Below are positions 32,366 to 44,748 of a DNA stretch of 64,000 bases, piece by piece. Below the pieces are notes generated by a model. The model was not told the DNA's origin. It made no database searches and saw only the letters and a list, made by a program, of their open reading frames with translations. The stretch lies in NCBI GenBank assembly GCA_964016885.1, contig OZ024740.1:1779595-1843594 (forward strand), read 5' to 3'. This DNA comes from Eledone cirrhosa (lineage: Eukaryota > Mollusca > Cephalopoda > Octopoda > Eledonidae). Numbering within the stretch: the stretch's first letter is position 1; each line of letters opens with the position of its first letter. Position numbers and translations under genes: made by a program.

Positions 32366-32477
32366 CTCTGGTATTCAGCATTTCTAGGGCATTTTAAACC
32401 CTGGCAGAACCCAAATCTCTCCAGACGTGAGTGCAGCAGATTTCTTCCAGACAAGGATAGAGAGTGCGAGATAGAAG

Positions 32478-32550
32478 ATGAATTGACCCCAGTACTTTAC
32501 TGGTACTTGTTTTATCGACCTTAAATGGATGAAAGGCAAACTGTTTAATA
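32478..32550 (-). mobile_element. SINE fragment (second type), inverted
   Basis: AATTGACCCCAGTACTTTAC, TTTATCGACCTTAAATGG and GATGAAAGGCAAAC mirror the block GTCGATAAAATAAAGTACC seen at 5.2 kb. Confidence 0.6.
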
Positions 32551-32618
32551 AATGTGGAGTCACTTGTGATGTTAATCAAAGCTGTTGCTCTAGCTTTTGT
32601 TGTTCTCTTCTGAACATC

Positions 32619-33205
32619 AATACTACTACTACTACTACTACTACTACTGCTATTACTACTGCCGCTGCTGCTACTACAACTACTACTACTGCTGCTACTA
32701 CTACTGCTACTGTGACTACTGCTGCTACTACTACTACTACTACTGCTACTACTACTGTTACTACTGCTGCTACTACTCCTGCTGCTGCTGCTACCACCAC
32801 CACTACCACCACTACCACCACCACTACTACCACCACCACTACTACCACCACCACCACCACCACTATCACCACCACCACTATCACCACCACCACCACCACT
32901 ATCACCACCATCACCACCACTACCACCACCTCCACCGCTACCACCACCACTACCACCACCACCGCTACCACCACTACTACCACCACCACAACCACCGCTA
33001 CCACCATCACCACCACCATCACCACCACTACCACCAATACCACCACCACCACCACCACTACTACTACCACCACCACCACCACCACTACTACTACCACCAC
33101 CACTATCACCACCACCACCGCTACCACCACCACTATCACCACCACCACCACTACGACCACCGCTACCACCACCACTACCACTACCACTACTATATATATA
33201 TATAT
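32619..33205. repeat. (ACT/ACC)n trinucleotide array
   Basis: About 590 bp: first (CTA)n with CTG variants, then (CCA)n with CTA/CCG variants, then (TA)n. Poly-Thr, poly-His/Tyr and poly-Val frames are repeat translation. Confidence 0.95.
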
Positions 33206-33504
33206 TAAACTAACCACTTTTAGTTCAGACACTCAAGAAACCAGAATAAAAAAAAACATAGTTGTGTTCTTCATTTTCTTCTTGTTTCAGTGAAACCTAT
33301 ATTTACACCATTTATGGTGGCTTGGATATTGTTTTGACTTTGTTTTTTAAGGGATATTTTTCTTTCCTGCTCTATCGTGCCAACTTGGATATCCAAACCA
33401 TTTTAGCTATTCTATTTCCATCCACCCATGATGTAATTATTGCAGTAGCAGCAGCAGTAGCAGTAGCAGCAGTTGTTGTTGAGGCATGATGGTTGAATGT
33501 TTTA
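33206..33504. other. AT-rich spacer
   Basis: Short (GCAGTA)n run at 33441-33475. No gene. Confidence 0.6.
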
Positions 33505-33790
33505 CTGGGCTATACTTGTGACAGTAAATGTATTAGACTTATGATCATTATGTCGTGGGTTTGATTCCTGGACTGGGTTGTGTGTTGTGTTGTTGAGCAA
33601 AATACTTCATTTCACATTGCTCCAGTATACTCAATTGAAAATGAGTACCAGCAATAGTAGCTGAGGTTTTAACCCTGCAATGGACTGGCGTCCTGTCCAG
33701 GGGAAGATCTTGTACTGTCAGGCAGTTAACATCAGAGAAACCAGGATCAGCACCAGTCTGATGACCCACCTGGCTTGAGACACACTTTAG
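33505..33790 (+). mobile_element. tRNA-derived SINE, parent of the 43-bp array
   Basis: Same family as 7862-8140. Its B box is GGGTTTGATTCCTGG, the central block is GTTGAGCAAAATACTTC and CATTGCTCCAGTATACTC, then GGCGTCCTGTCCAGGGG. The 3' part (GAAACCAGGATCAGCACC then AGTCTGATGACCCACCTGG) runs without a break into the tandem array. The A-box side is decayed. Confidence 0.78.
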
Positions 33791-36700
33791 AAGGACTGGT
33801 CTGATGACCCTCCTGGCTTGAGACACACTTTAGAAGGACTCGTCTGATGACCCTCCTAGCTTGAGACACTTTAGAAGGACTGGTCTGATGACCCTCCTAG
33901 CTTGAGACACACTTTAGAAGGACTGGTCTGATGACCCTCCTGGCTTGAGACACACTTTAGAAGGACTCGTCTGATGACCCCCCTAGCTTGAGACACACTT
34001 TAGAAGGACTGGCCTGATGACCCTCCTGGCTTGAGACACTTTAGAAGGACTGGTCTGATGACCCACCTAGCTTGAGACACTTTAGAAGGACTGGTCTGAT
34101 GACCCTACTAGCTTGAGACACACTTTAGAAGGACTGGTCTGATGACCCTCCTGGCTTGAGACACACTTTAGAAGGACTGGTCTGATGACCCTCCTGGCTT
34201 GAGACACTTTAGAAGGACTGGTCAGCTGACCCTCCTGGCTTGAGACACACTTTAGAAGGACTGGTCTGATGACCCTCCTGGCTTGAGATACACTTTAGAA
34301 GGACTGGTCAGCTGACCCTCCTGGCTTGAGACACACTTTAGAAGGACTGGTCTGATGACCCTCCTGGCTTGAGACACACTTTAGAAGGACTGGTCTGATG
34401 ACCCTCTTAGCTTGAGACACACTTTAGAAGGACTGGCCTTATGACCTTCCTGGCTTGAGACACACTTTAGAAGTACTGGTCTGATGACCCTCCTGGCTTG
34501 AGACACACTTTAGAAGGACTGGTCTGATGACCCTCTTAGCTTGAGACACACTTTAGAAGGACTGGTCTGATGACCCTACTAGCTTGAGACACACTTTAGA
34601 AGTACTGGTCTGATGACCCTCCTGGCTTGAGACACACTTTAGAAGGACTGGTCTGATGACCCTCCTGGCTTGAGACACACTTTAGAAGGACTGGTCTGAT
34701 GACCCTCCTGGCTTGAGACACACTTTAGAAGGACTGGTCTGATGACCCTCCTAGCTTGAGACACACTTTAGAAGGACTGGTCTGATGACCCTCCTGGCTT
34801 GAGACACACTTTAGAAGGACTGGCCTTATGACCCTCTTAGCTTGAGACACACTTTAGAAGGACTGGTCTGATGACCCTCCTAGCTTGAGACACTTTAGAA
34901 GGACTGGTCTGATGACCCTCCTGGCTTGAGACACACTTTAGAAGGACTGGCCTGATGACCCTCTTAGCTTGAGACACACTTTAGAAGGACTGGTCTGATG
35001 ACCCTCCTGGCTTGAGACACACTTTAGAAAGACTGGCCTTATGACCCTCTTAGCTTGAGACACACTTTAGAAGGACTGGTCTGATGACCCTCCTAGCTTG
35101 AGACACACTTTAGAAGGACTGGTCTGATGACCCTCCTAGCTTGAGACACACTTTAGAAGGACTGGTCTGATGACCCTCCTGGCTTGAGACACACTTTAGA
35201 AGGACTGGTCTGATGACCCTCCTGGCTTGAGACACACTTTAGAAGGACTGGTCTGATGACCCTCCTGGCTTGAGACACACTTTAGAAGGACTGGTCTGAT
35301 GATCCTCCTGGCTTGAGACACTTTAGAAAGACTGGTCTGCTGAGCCTCCTAGCTTGAGAAACACTTTAGAAGGACTGGTCTGATGACCCTCCTGGCTTGA
35401 GACACTTTAGAAGGACTGGTCAGCTGACCCTCCTGGCTTGAGACACACTTTAGAAGGACTGGTCTGATGACCCTCCTAGCTTGAGACACACTTTAGAAGG
35501 ACTGGTCTGATGACCCTCCTGGCTTGAGACACACTTTAGAAGGACTGGCCTTATGACCCTCTTAGCTTGAGACACACTTTAGAAGGACTGGTCTGATGAC
35601 CCTCCTAGCTTGAGACACTTTAGAAGGACTGGTCTGATGACCCTCCTGGCTTGAGACACACTTTAGAAGGACTGGTCTGATGACCCTCCTAGCTTGAGAC
35701 ACACTTTAGAAGGACTGGTCTGATGACCCTCCTAGCTTGAGAGACACTTTAGAAGGACTGGTCTGATGACCCTCCTAGCTTGAGAGACACTTTAGAAGGA
35801 CTGGTCTGATGACCCTCCTGGCTTGAGACACACTTTAGAAGGACTCGTCTGATGACCCTCCTAGCTTGAGACACTTTAGAAGGACTGGTCTGATGACCCT
35901 CCTAGCTTGAGACACACTTTAGAAGGACTGGTCTGATGACCCTCCTGGCTTGAGACACACTTTAGAAGGACTCGTCTGATGACCCTCCTAGCTTGAGACA
36001 CACTTTAGAAGGACTGGCCTGATGACCCTCCTGGCTTGAGACACTTTAGAAGGACTGGTCTGATGACCCACCTAGCTTGAGACACTTTAGAAGGACTGGT
36101 CTGATGACCCTACTAGCTTGAGACACACTTTAGAAGGACTGGTCTGATGACCCTCCTGGCTTGAGACACACTTTAGAAGGACTGGTCTGATGACCCTCCT
36201 GGCTTGAGACACTTTAGAAGGACTGGTCAGCTGACCCTCCTGGCTTGAGACACACTTTAGAAGGACTGGTCTGATGACCCTCCTGGCTTGAGATACACTT
36301 TAGAAGGACTGGTCAGCTGACCCTCCTGGCTTGAGACACACTTTAGAAGGACTGGTCTGATGACCCTCCTGGCTTGAGACACACTTTAGAAGGACTGGTC
36401 TGATGACCCTCTTAGCTTGAGACACACTTTAGAAGGACTGGCCTTATGACCTTCCTGGCTTGAGACACACTTTAGAAGTACTGGTCTGATGACCCTCCTG
36501 GCTTGAGACACACTTTAGAAGGACTGGTCTGATGACCCTCTTAGCTTGAGACACACTTTAGAAGGACTGGTCTGATGACCCTACTAGCTTGAGACACACT
36601 TTAGAAGTACTGGTCTGATGACCCTCCTGGCTTGAGACACACTTTAGAAGGACTGGTCTGATGACCCTCCTGGCTTGAGACACACTTTAGAAGGACTGGT

Positions 36701-38931
36701 CTGATGACCCTCCTGGCTTGAGACACACTTTAGAAGGACTGGTCTGATGACCCTCCTAGCTTGAGACACACTTTAGAAGGACTGGTCTGATGACCCTCCT
36801 GGCTTGAGACACACTTTAGAAGGACTGGCCTTATGACCCTCTTAGCTTGAGACACACTTTAGAAGGACTGGTCTGATGACCCTCCTAGCTTGAGACACTT
36901 TAGAAGGACTGGTCTGATGACCCTCCTGGCTTGAGACACACTTTAGAAGGACTGGCCTGATGACCCTCTTAGCTTGAGACACACTTTAGAAGGACTGGTC
37001 TGATGACCCTCCTGGCTTGAGACACACTTTAGAAAGACTGGCCTTATGACCCTCTTAGCTTGAGACACACTTTAGAAGGACTGGTCTGATGACCCTCCTA
37101 GCTTGAGACACACTTTAGAAGGACTGGTCTGATGACCCTCCTAGCTTGAGACACACTTTAGAAGGACTGGTCTGATGACCCTCCTGGCTTGAGACACACT
37201 TTAGAAGGACTGGTCTGATGACCCTCCTGGCTTGAGACACACTTTAGAAGGACTGGTCTGATGACCCTCCTGGCTTGAGACACACTTTAGAAGGACTGGT
37301 CTGATGATCCTCCTGGCTTGAGACACTTTAGAAAGACTGGTCTGCTGAGCCTCCTAGCTTGAGAAACACTTTAGAAGGACTGGTCTGATGACCCTCCTGG
37401 CTTGAGACACTTTAGAAGGACTGGTCAGCTGACCCTCCTGGCTTGAGACACACTTTAGAAGGACTGGTCTTATGACCCTCTTAGCTTGAGACACACTTTA
37501 GAAGGACTGGTCTGATGACCCTCCTAGCTTGAGACACACTTTAGAAGGACTGGTCTGATGACCCTCCTAGCTTGAGACACACTTTAGAAGGACTGGTCTG
37601 ATGACCCTCCTGGCTTGAGACACACTTTAGAAGGACTGGTCTGATGACCCTCCTGGCTTGAGACACACTTTAGAAGGACTGGTCTGATGACCCTCCTGGC
37701 TTGAGACACACTTTAGAAGGACTGGTCTGATGATCCTCCTGGCTTGAGACACTTTAGAAAGACTGGTCTGCTGAGCCTCCTAGCTTGAGACACACTTTAG
37801 AAGGACTGGTCTGATGACCCTCCTGGCTTGAGACACTTTAGAAGGACTGGTCAGCTGACCCTCCTGGCTTGAGACACACTTTAGAAGGACTGGTCTGATG
37901 ACCCTCCTAGCTTGAGACACACTTTAGAAGGACTGGTCTGATGACCCTCCTGGCTTGAGACACACTTTAGAAGGACTGGCCTTATGACCCTCTTAGCTTG
38001 AGACACACTTTAGAAGGACTGGTCTGATGACCCTCCTAGCTTGAGACACTTTAGAAGGACTGGTCTGATGACCCTCCTGGCTTGAGACACACTTTAGAAG
38101 GACTGGTCTGATGACCCTCCTGGCTTGAGACACACTTTAGAAGGACTGGTCTGATGACCCTCCTGGCTTGAGACACACTTTAGAAGGACTGGTCTGATGA
38201 CCCTCCTGGCTTGAGACACTTTAGAAGGACTGGTCTGATGACCCTCCTAGCTTGAGACACACTTTAGAAGGACTGGTCTGATGATCCTCCTGGCTTGAGA
38301 CACACTTTAGAAGGACTGGTCAGCTGACCCACCTGGCTTGAGACACTTTAGAAGGACTGGTCAGCTGACCCACCTGGCTTGAGACACACTTTAGAAGGAC
38401 TGGTCTGATGACCCTCCTAGCTTGAGACACACTTTAGAAGGACTGGTCAGCTGACCCTCCTGGCTTGAGACACACTTTAGAAGGACTGGTCAGCTGACCC
38501 ACCTGGCTTGAGACACACTTTAGAAGGACTGGCCTGATGACCCTCCTAGCTTGAGACACACTTTAGAAGGACTGGTCAGCTGACCCACCTGGCTTGAGAC
38601 ACACTTTAGAAGGACTGGTCAGCTGACCCACCTGGCTTGAGACACACTTTAGAAGGACTGGTCAGCTGACCATTCTGGCTTGAGACAAACTTTAGAAGGA
38701 CTGGCCTGATGAGCCTCCTAGCTTGAGACACACTTTAGAAGGACTGGTCAGCTGACCCTCCTAGCTTGAGACAAACTTTAGAAGGACTGGCCTGATGATC
38801 CTCCTGGCTTGAGACACACTTTAGAAGGACTGGTCAGCTGAGCCTCCTAGCTTGAGACACACTTTAGAAGGACTGGTCTGATGACCATTCTGGCTTGAGA
38901 CACACTTTAGAAGGACTGGTCAGCTGACCCA
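33745..38931. repeat. 43-bp minisatellite derived from a SINE 3' end
   Basis: About 5.2 kb, roughly 120 units of 43 bp (GACTGGTCTGATGACCCTCC, TGGCTTGAGACACACTTTAG, AAG), with 41-bp forms (GAGACACTTTAG). Variants such as CAGCTGACC, CCTTATGACC and TGCTGAGCC recur. The unit matches the 3' part of the adjoining SINE and, more distantly, of the SINE at 7.9-8.1 kb (GATGAGCCTCCATCC, GAGACAGACTTTAGAG). A block of about 2.0 kb is duplicated. Confidence 0.95.
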
Positions 38932-39345
38932 CACTCTCTCTCACACACTGTCACACTCTCTCACACTCTCTCTCACACACTCTCTCTCACACTCTCTCTC
39001 ACACACTCTCTCACACACTCTCTCACTCACACACTCTCTCACACACACTTTCTCACACTCTCACACACACTGTCACACTCTCTCTCACACACTCTCACAC
39101 TCTCTCACATACTCTCTCACACTCTCTCCCACTCTCTCCCACTCTCTCACACACACTGTCACACACACACTCTCACACTCTCTCTCACACACTCTCTCCC
39201 ATACACTCTCTCACACACTCTCACACACTCTCTCACACTCTCTCTCACACACTCTCACACACACTCACGCACTCTCTCACACAGTCTCTCACACACACTC
39301 TCACACTCTCTCACACACTCTCTCCCACACACTCTCACACACCCA
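38932..39345. repeat. (CACTCT)n microsatellite
   Basis: Irregular mixture of CACACT, CTCTCT and TCACAC directly after the 43-bp array. Confidence 0.95.
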
Positions 39346-39943
39346 TTTAGGATGACTGTACTTTGTCTGTAATGACCCATCCAACCCATGCTAGTGTGGA
39401 AAAGTTGACTAAATGAAGATGAATTTTAACCTCCCTCTGAAAAATAAACATAATGGTTACACCACATGACCTATCTATTGACAGAGAAACTGGGGTAGAT
39501 GTGACTAGCTTCAGGATTTCTTAGGACTTCATTAGAAAAAGAATACTCATCTTGTATCTACATAGATAGTTTGTAGTTATTTATAGTCTCTAGAAACTAG
39601 GGTAGTACTAGACTAGTCAGTCATAACAGTGCAGGTGCTGACAATGTGGACTAATTAATAATCTAACACAGTGTGTTGGAGACTAATTTGAAAGGAAACT
39701 GTTCAGTGGTGTATGACTGGACATTAGGGGACAGTTGGGACATTATGGTTTTAATGAGAAAGTGTCTGGTCATTGACAGAATGTTAGGTGTAGAGGGAGG
39801 TAAATATGGCAGAGGTAGACAGAAGGGTTGAGGACAGATGTTTGGGAGGTTCGGCGGTTGACACAGACGTTACAACAGGCTCAACAATGGATTGGTTGTC
39901 TTGAGGGGCTGTTCAGCTACTGCCAGCACAGTGAAATAGCTGA
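39346..39943. other. Spacer with a LINE tail relic
   Basis: 39372-39425 (CCAACCCATGCTAGTGTGGA) matches the plus-oriented RTE-like 3' tail. The rest is unrecognised and has no open frame of note. Confidence 0.55.
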
Positions 39944-41922
39944 TCAATGATGTTGGTGGTGGGGATGATGATGATGATGATGATAGTGGTGGTGGTATTG
40001 GGGATGATGATAGTGGTGGTGGTGGTGTTGGGGATGATGATGATGGTGATAGTGAGAGTGATGATAAATGTGGGGATGATGGTGGTGGTGGCAGTGATGA
40101 TAGTGATGATGGTGGTGTTGGTGGTGTTGCGGATGATGATGGTGGTGGCAGTGGTGGTGGTGGTGTTGAGGATGATGATGGTGGTGGCAGTGGTGGTGGT
40201 GGTGTTGAGGATGATGGTGGTGGCAGTGATGGTGGTGGTGGTGGTGTTGAGGATGATGATGGTGGTGGCAGTGATGGTGGTGGTGGTGGTGTTGCGGATG
40301 ATGATGGTGGTGGCAGTAATGGTGGTGGTGGTGGTGTTGAGGATGATGGTGGTGGCAGTGATGGTGGTGGTGTTGAGGATGATGGTGGTGGCAGTAATGG
40401 TGGTGGTGGTGGTGTTGCGGATGATGATGGTGGTGGCAGTGATGGTGGTGGTGGTGGTGTTGAGGATGATGGTGGTGGCAGTGATGGTGGTGGTTGTGGT
40501 GTTGAGGATGATGATGGTGGTGGCAGTAATGGTGGTGGTGGTGGTGTTGAGGATGATGATGGTGGTGGTGGTGGTGTTGAGGATGATGGTGGTGGCAGTG
40601 ATGGTGGTGGTGGTGGTGTTGAGGATGATGATGGTGGTGGTGGTGGTGTTGAGGATGATGGTGGTGGCAGTGATGGTGGTGGTTGTGGTGTTGCGGATGA
40701 TGATGGTGGTGGCAGTAATGGTGGTGGTGGTGGTGTTGAGGATGATGATGGTGGTGGTGGTGGTGTTGAGGATGATGGTGGTGGCAGTGATGGTGGTGGT
40801 TGTGGTGTTGCGGATGATGATGGTGGTGGCAGTAATGGTGGTGGTGGTGGTGTTGAGGATGATGATGGTGGTGGTGGTGGTGTTGAGGATGATGGTGGTG
40901 GCAGTGATGGTGGTGGTTGTGGTGTTGCGGATGATGATGGTGGTGGCAGTAATGGTGGTGGTGGTGGTGTTGAGGATGATGATGGTGGTGGTGGTGGTGT
41001 TGAGGATGATGGTGGTGGCAGTGATGGTGGTGGTGGTGGTGTTGAGGATGATGATGGTGGTGGCAGTGGTGGTGGTGGTGTTGAGGATGATGGTGGTGGC
41101 AGTGATGGTGGTGGTGGTGGTGTTGAGGATGATGATGGTGGTGGCAGTAATGGTGGTGGTGGTGGTGTTGAGGATGATGATGGTGGTGGCAGTGATGGTG
41201 GTGGTGGTGGTGTTGAGGATGATGGTGGTGGCAGTGATGGTGGTGGTGGTGGTGTTGAGGATGATGATGGTGGTGGCAGTAATGGTGGTGGTGGTGGTGT
41301 TGAGGATGATGGTGGTGGCAGTGATGATGATGGTGGTGGTGTTGAGGATGATGATGGTGGTGGCAGTGATGGTGGTGGTGGTGGTGTTGAGGATGATGAT
41401 GGTGGTGGCAGTGATGGTGGTGGTGTTGAGGATGATGATGGTGGTGGCAGTGATGGTGGTGGTGGTGGTGTTGAGGATGATGGTGGTGGCAGTGATGGTG
41501 GTGGTGGTGGTGTTGAGGATGATGATGGTGGTGGCAGTGATGGTGGTGGTGGTGGTGTTGAGGATGATGATGGTGGTGGCAGTGATGGTGGTGGTGGTGG
41601 TGTTGAGGATGATGGTGGTGGCAGTGATGGTGGTGGTGGTGGTGTTGAGGATGATGATGGTGGTGGCAGTAATGGTGGTGGTGGTGGTGTTGAGGATGAT
41701 GGTGGTGGCAGTGATGATGATGGTGGTGGTGTTGAGGATGATGATGGTGGTGGCAGTGATGGTGGTGGTGGTGGTGTTGAGGATGATGATGGTGGTGGCA
41801 GTGATGGTGGTGGTGGTGGTGTTGAGGATGATGGTGGTGGCAGTAATGATAGTGATGGTGGTGGCAGTGATGGTGATGATGGTGGTGGCAGTAATGATAG
41901 TGATGGTGGTGGTGGCGGTGGT
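39944..41922. repeat. (GGT/GAT)n minisatellite, about 42-45 bp unit
   Basis: Nearly 2 kb built from GATGATGATGGTGGTGG, CAGTGATGGTGGTGG and TGGTGGTGTTGAG blocks. Since all blocks are multiples of 3, every frame stays open, giving long Thr/Ile/Asn-rich (minus) and Val/Met-rich (plus) frames. These are not proteins. Confidence 0.95.
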
Positions 41923-42029
41923 GATCATTCTCTCACAACTGCCCTCTACCTCCATATTTGTTACACCTTCCATTATTGATTATTCTCTTCATGTATCAAT
42001 AGCAAACATTCTCTCCTCCTCTTCTCACA

Positions 42030-42282
42030 CAACTCTCTCTACTTCCCTCCCTCTCACTCTCCTTCCCTCCCTCTCACTCTCCTTCCCTCCCCCTCTCTCT
42101 CCTTCCCGCTCTCTCTCTCTCTCCTTCCCTTTCTCTCTCCCTCTCTTTCTCCTTCCCTCTCTCTCTCTCTCCTTCCCTCTCTCTCCTTCCCTCTCTCTCT
42201 CTCTCCTTCCCTCTCTCTCCTTCCCTCTCTCTCTCTCCTTCCCTCTCTCACTCCCCCCCTCTCTCCCCTTCTCTCTCTCTTA

Positions 42283-42313
<31 letters not shown>

Positions 42314-42315
42314 AA
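42030..42315. repeat. (CT)n polypyrimidine tract
   Basis: About 280 bp of CTCTCT, CTTCCCT and CTCCC on the plus strand, almost free of purines. It could form triplex (H-DNA) structure. Confidence 0.95.
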
Positions 42316-42352
42316 GCTAAGCTGTGAGTCATGCAGCCTGCTGCAGTAACTG

Positions 42353-44717
42353 TACATGTACACGTGTGTGTGTGTGTATATATACATGTACACGTGTGTG
42401 TGTGTGTATATATACATGTACACGTGTGTGTGTGTGTATATATACATGTACACGTGTGTGTGTGTGTATATATACATGTACACGTGTGTGTGTGTGTATA
42501 TATACATGTACACGTGTGTGTGTGTGTATATATACTTGTACACGTGTGTGTGTGTGTGTGTATATATACATGTACACGTGTGTGTGTGTATATATACATG
42601 TACACATGTGTGTATATATATATACATGTACACGTGTGTGTGTGTATATATACATGTACACATGTGTGTGTGTGTATATATACATGTACACATGTGTGTG
42701 TGTGTATATATACATGTACACGTGTGTGTGTGTATATATACATGTACACATGTGTGTGTATATATACATGTACACATGTGTGTGTGTGTATATATACATG
42801 TACACGTGTGTGTGTATATATATACATGTACACACGTGTGTATGTATATATATACATGTACACGTGTGTGTGTGTATATATACATGTACACGTGTGTGTG
42901 TGTATATATACATGTACACATGTGTGTGTGTATATATATACATGTACACGAGTGTGTATATATATACATGTACACGTGTGTGTGTGTGTATATATACATG
43001 TACACACGTGTGTGTATATATATATACATGTACACATGTGTGTGTGTGTGTATATATACATGTACACATGTGTGTGTGTATATATATACATGTACACGTG
43101 TGTGTGTGTATATATACATGTACACATGTGTGTGTGTGTATATATACATGTACACGTGTGTGTATATACATGTACACGTGTGTGTGTGTATATACATGTA
43201 CACGTGTGTGTGTATATATACATGTACACATGTGTGTGTGTATATATACATGTACACATGTGTGTGTGTATATATATACATGTACACGTGTGTGTGTATA
43301 TATATACATGTACATGTGTGTGTGTGTATATATAAATGTACACATGTGTGTGTGTGTATATATACATGTACACGTGTGTGTGTGTGTGTATATATACATG
43401 TACATGTGTGTGCGTGTATATATACATGTACACGTGTGTGTGTATATATATACATGTACATGTGTGTGTGTGTATATATACATGTACACATGTGTGTGTG
43501 TATATATACATGTACACATGTGTGTGTGTATATATACATGTACACATGTGTGTGTGTATATATACATGTACACATGTGTGTGTGTGTATATATACATGTA
43601 CACGTGTGTGTGTGTATATATACATGTACACGTGTGTGTGTATATATGCATGTACACGTGTGTGTGTGTATATATACATGTACACATGTGTGTGTGTATA
43701 TATATACATGTACACATGTGTGTGTGTGTATATATACATGTACACGTGTGTGTGTATATATACATGTACACATGTGTGTGTGTGTATATATACATGTACA
43801 CGTGTGTGTGTATATATATACATGTACATGTGTGTGTGTGTATATATACATGTACACGTGTGTATATATACATGTACACGTGTGTGTGTATATATACATG
43901 TACACGTGTGTGTGTATATATACATGTACACGTGTGTGTGTGTATATATACATGTACACATGTGTGTGTGTATATATACATGTACACATGTGTGTGTGTA
44001 TATGTACATGTACTCATGTGTGTGTGTGTATATATACATGTACACTTGTGTGTGTGTGTGTATATACATGTACACATGTGTGTGTGTGTATATATACATG
44101 TACACGTGTGTGTGTATATATACATGTACACACGTGTGTGTGTGTATATATACATGTACACATGTGTGTGTGTATACATACATGTACACATGTGTGTGTA
44201 TATACATGTACACATGTGTGTGTGTGTATATATACATGTACACGTGTGTGTGTGTATACATGTACACGTGTGTGTGTATATATACATGTACACGTGTGTG
44301 TGTATATATACATGTACACATGTGTGTGTGTGTATATATACATGTACACGTGTGTGTGTGTGTGCATATATACATGTACACATGTGTGTGTGTATATATA
44401 CATGTACACATGTGTGTGTGTATATATACATGTACACATGTGTGTGTATATATACATGTACACATGTGTGTGTGTATATATACATGTACACATGTGTGTG
44501 TGTATATATACATGTACACGTGTGTGTGTATATATACATGTACGCATGTGTGTGTGTATATATACATGTACACGTGTGTGTGTGTGTATATATACATGTA
44601 CACGTGTGTGTGTATATATACATGTACACGTGTGTGTGTGTGTATATATACATGTACCCGTGTGTGTGTGTGTATATACATGTACACATGTGTGTGTGTG
44701 TGTATATACATGTACAC

Positions 44718-44748
<31 letters not shown>

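Noticed and set aside
32529..33293. Poly-Thr (plus) and poly-Val (minus) frames
   Set aside because: Encoded by an (ACT/ACC)n microsatellite.
33745..38931. CRISPR-like array appearance of the 43-bp repeats
   Set aside because: No unique spacers between repeats; derived from a SINE 3' end.
39913..42349. Long Thr/Ile/Asn-rich and Val/Met-rich frames (686 and 800 codons)
   Set aside because: Pure translation of a GGT/GAT minisatellite with a period divisible by 3. No signal, domain or conserved start.
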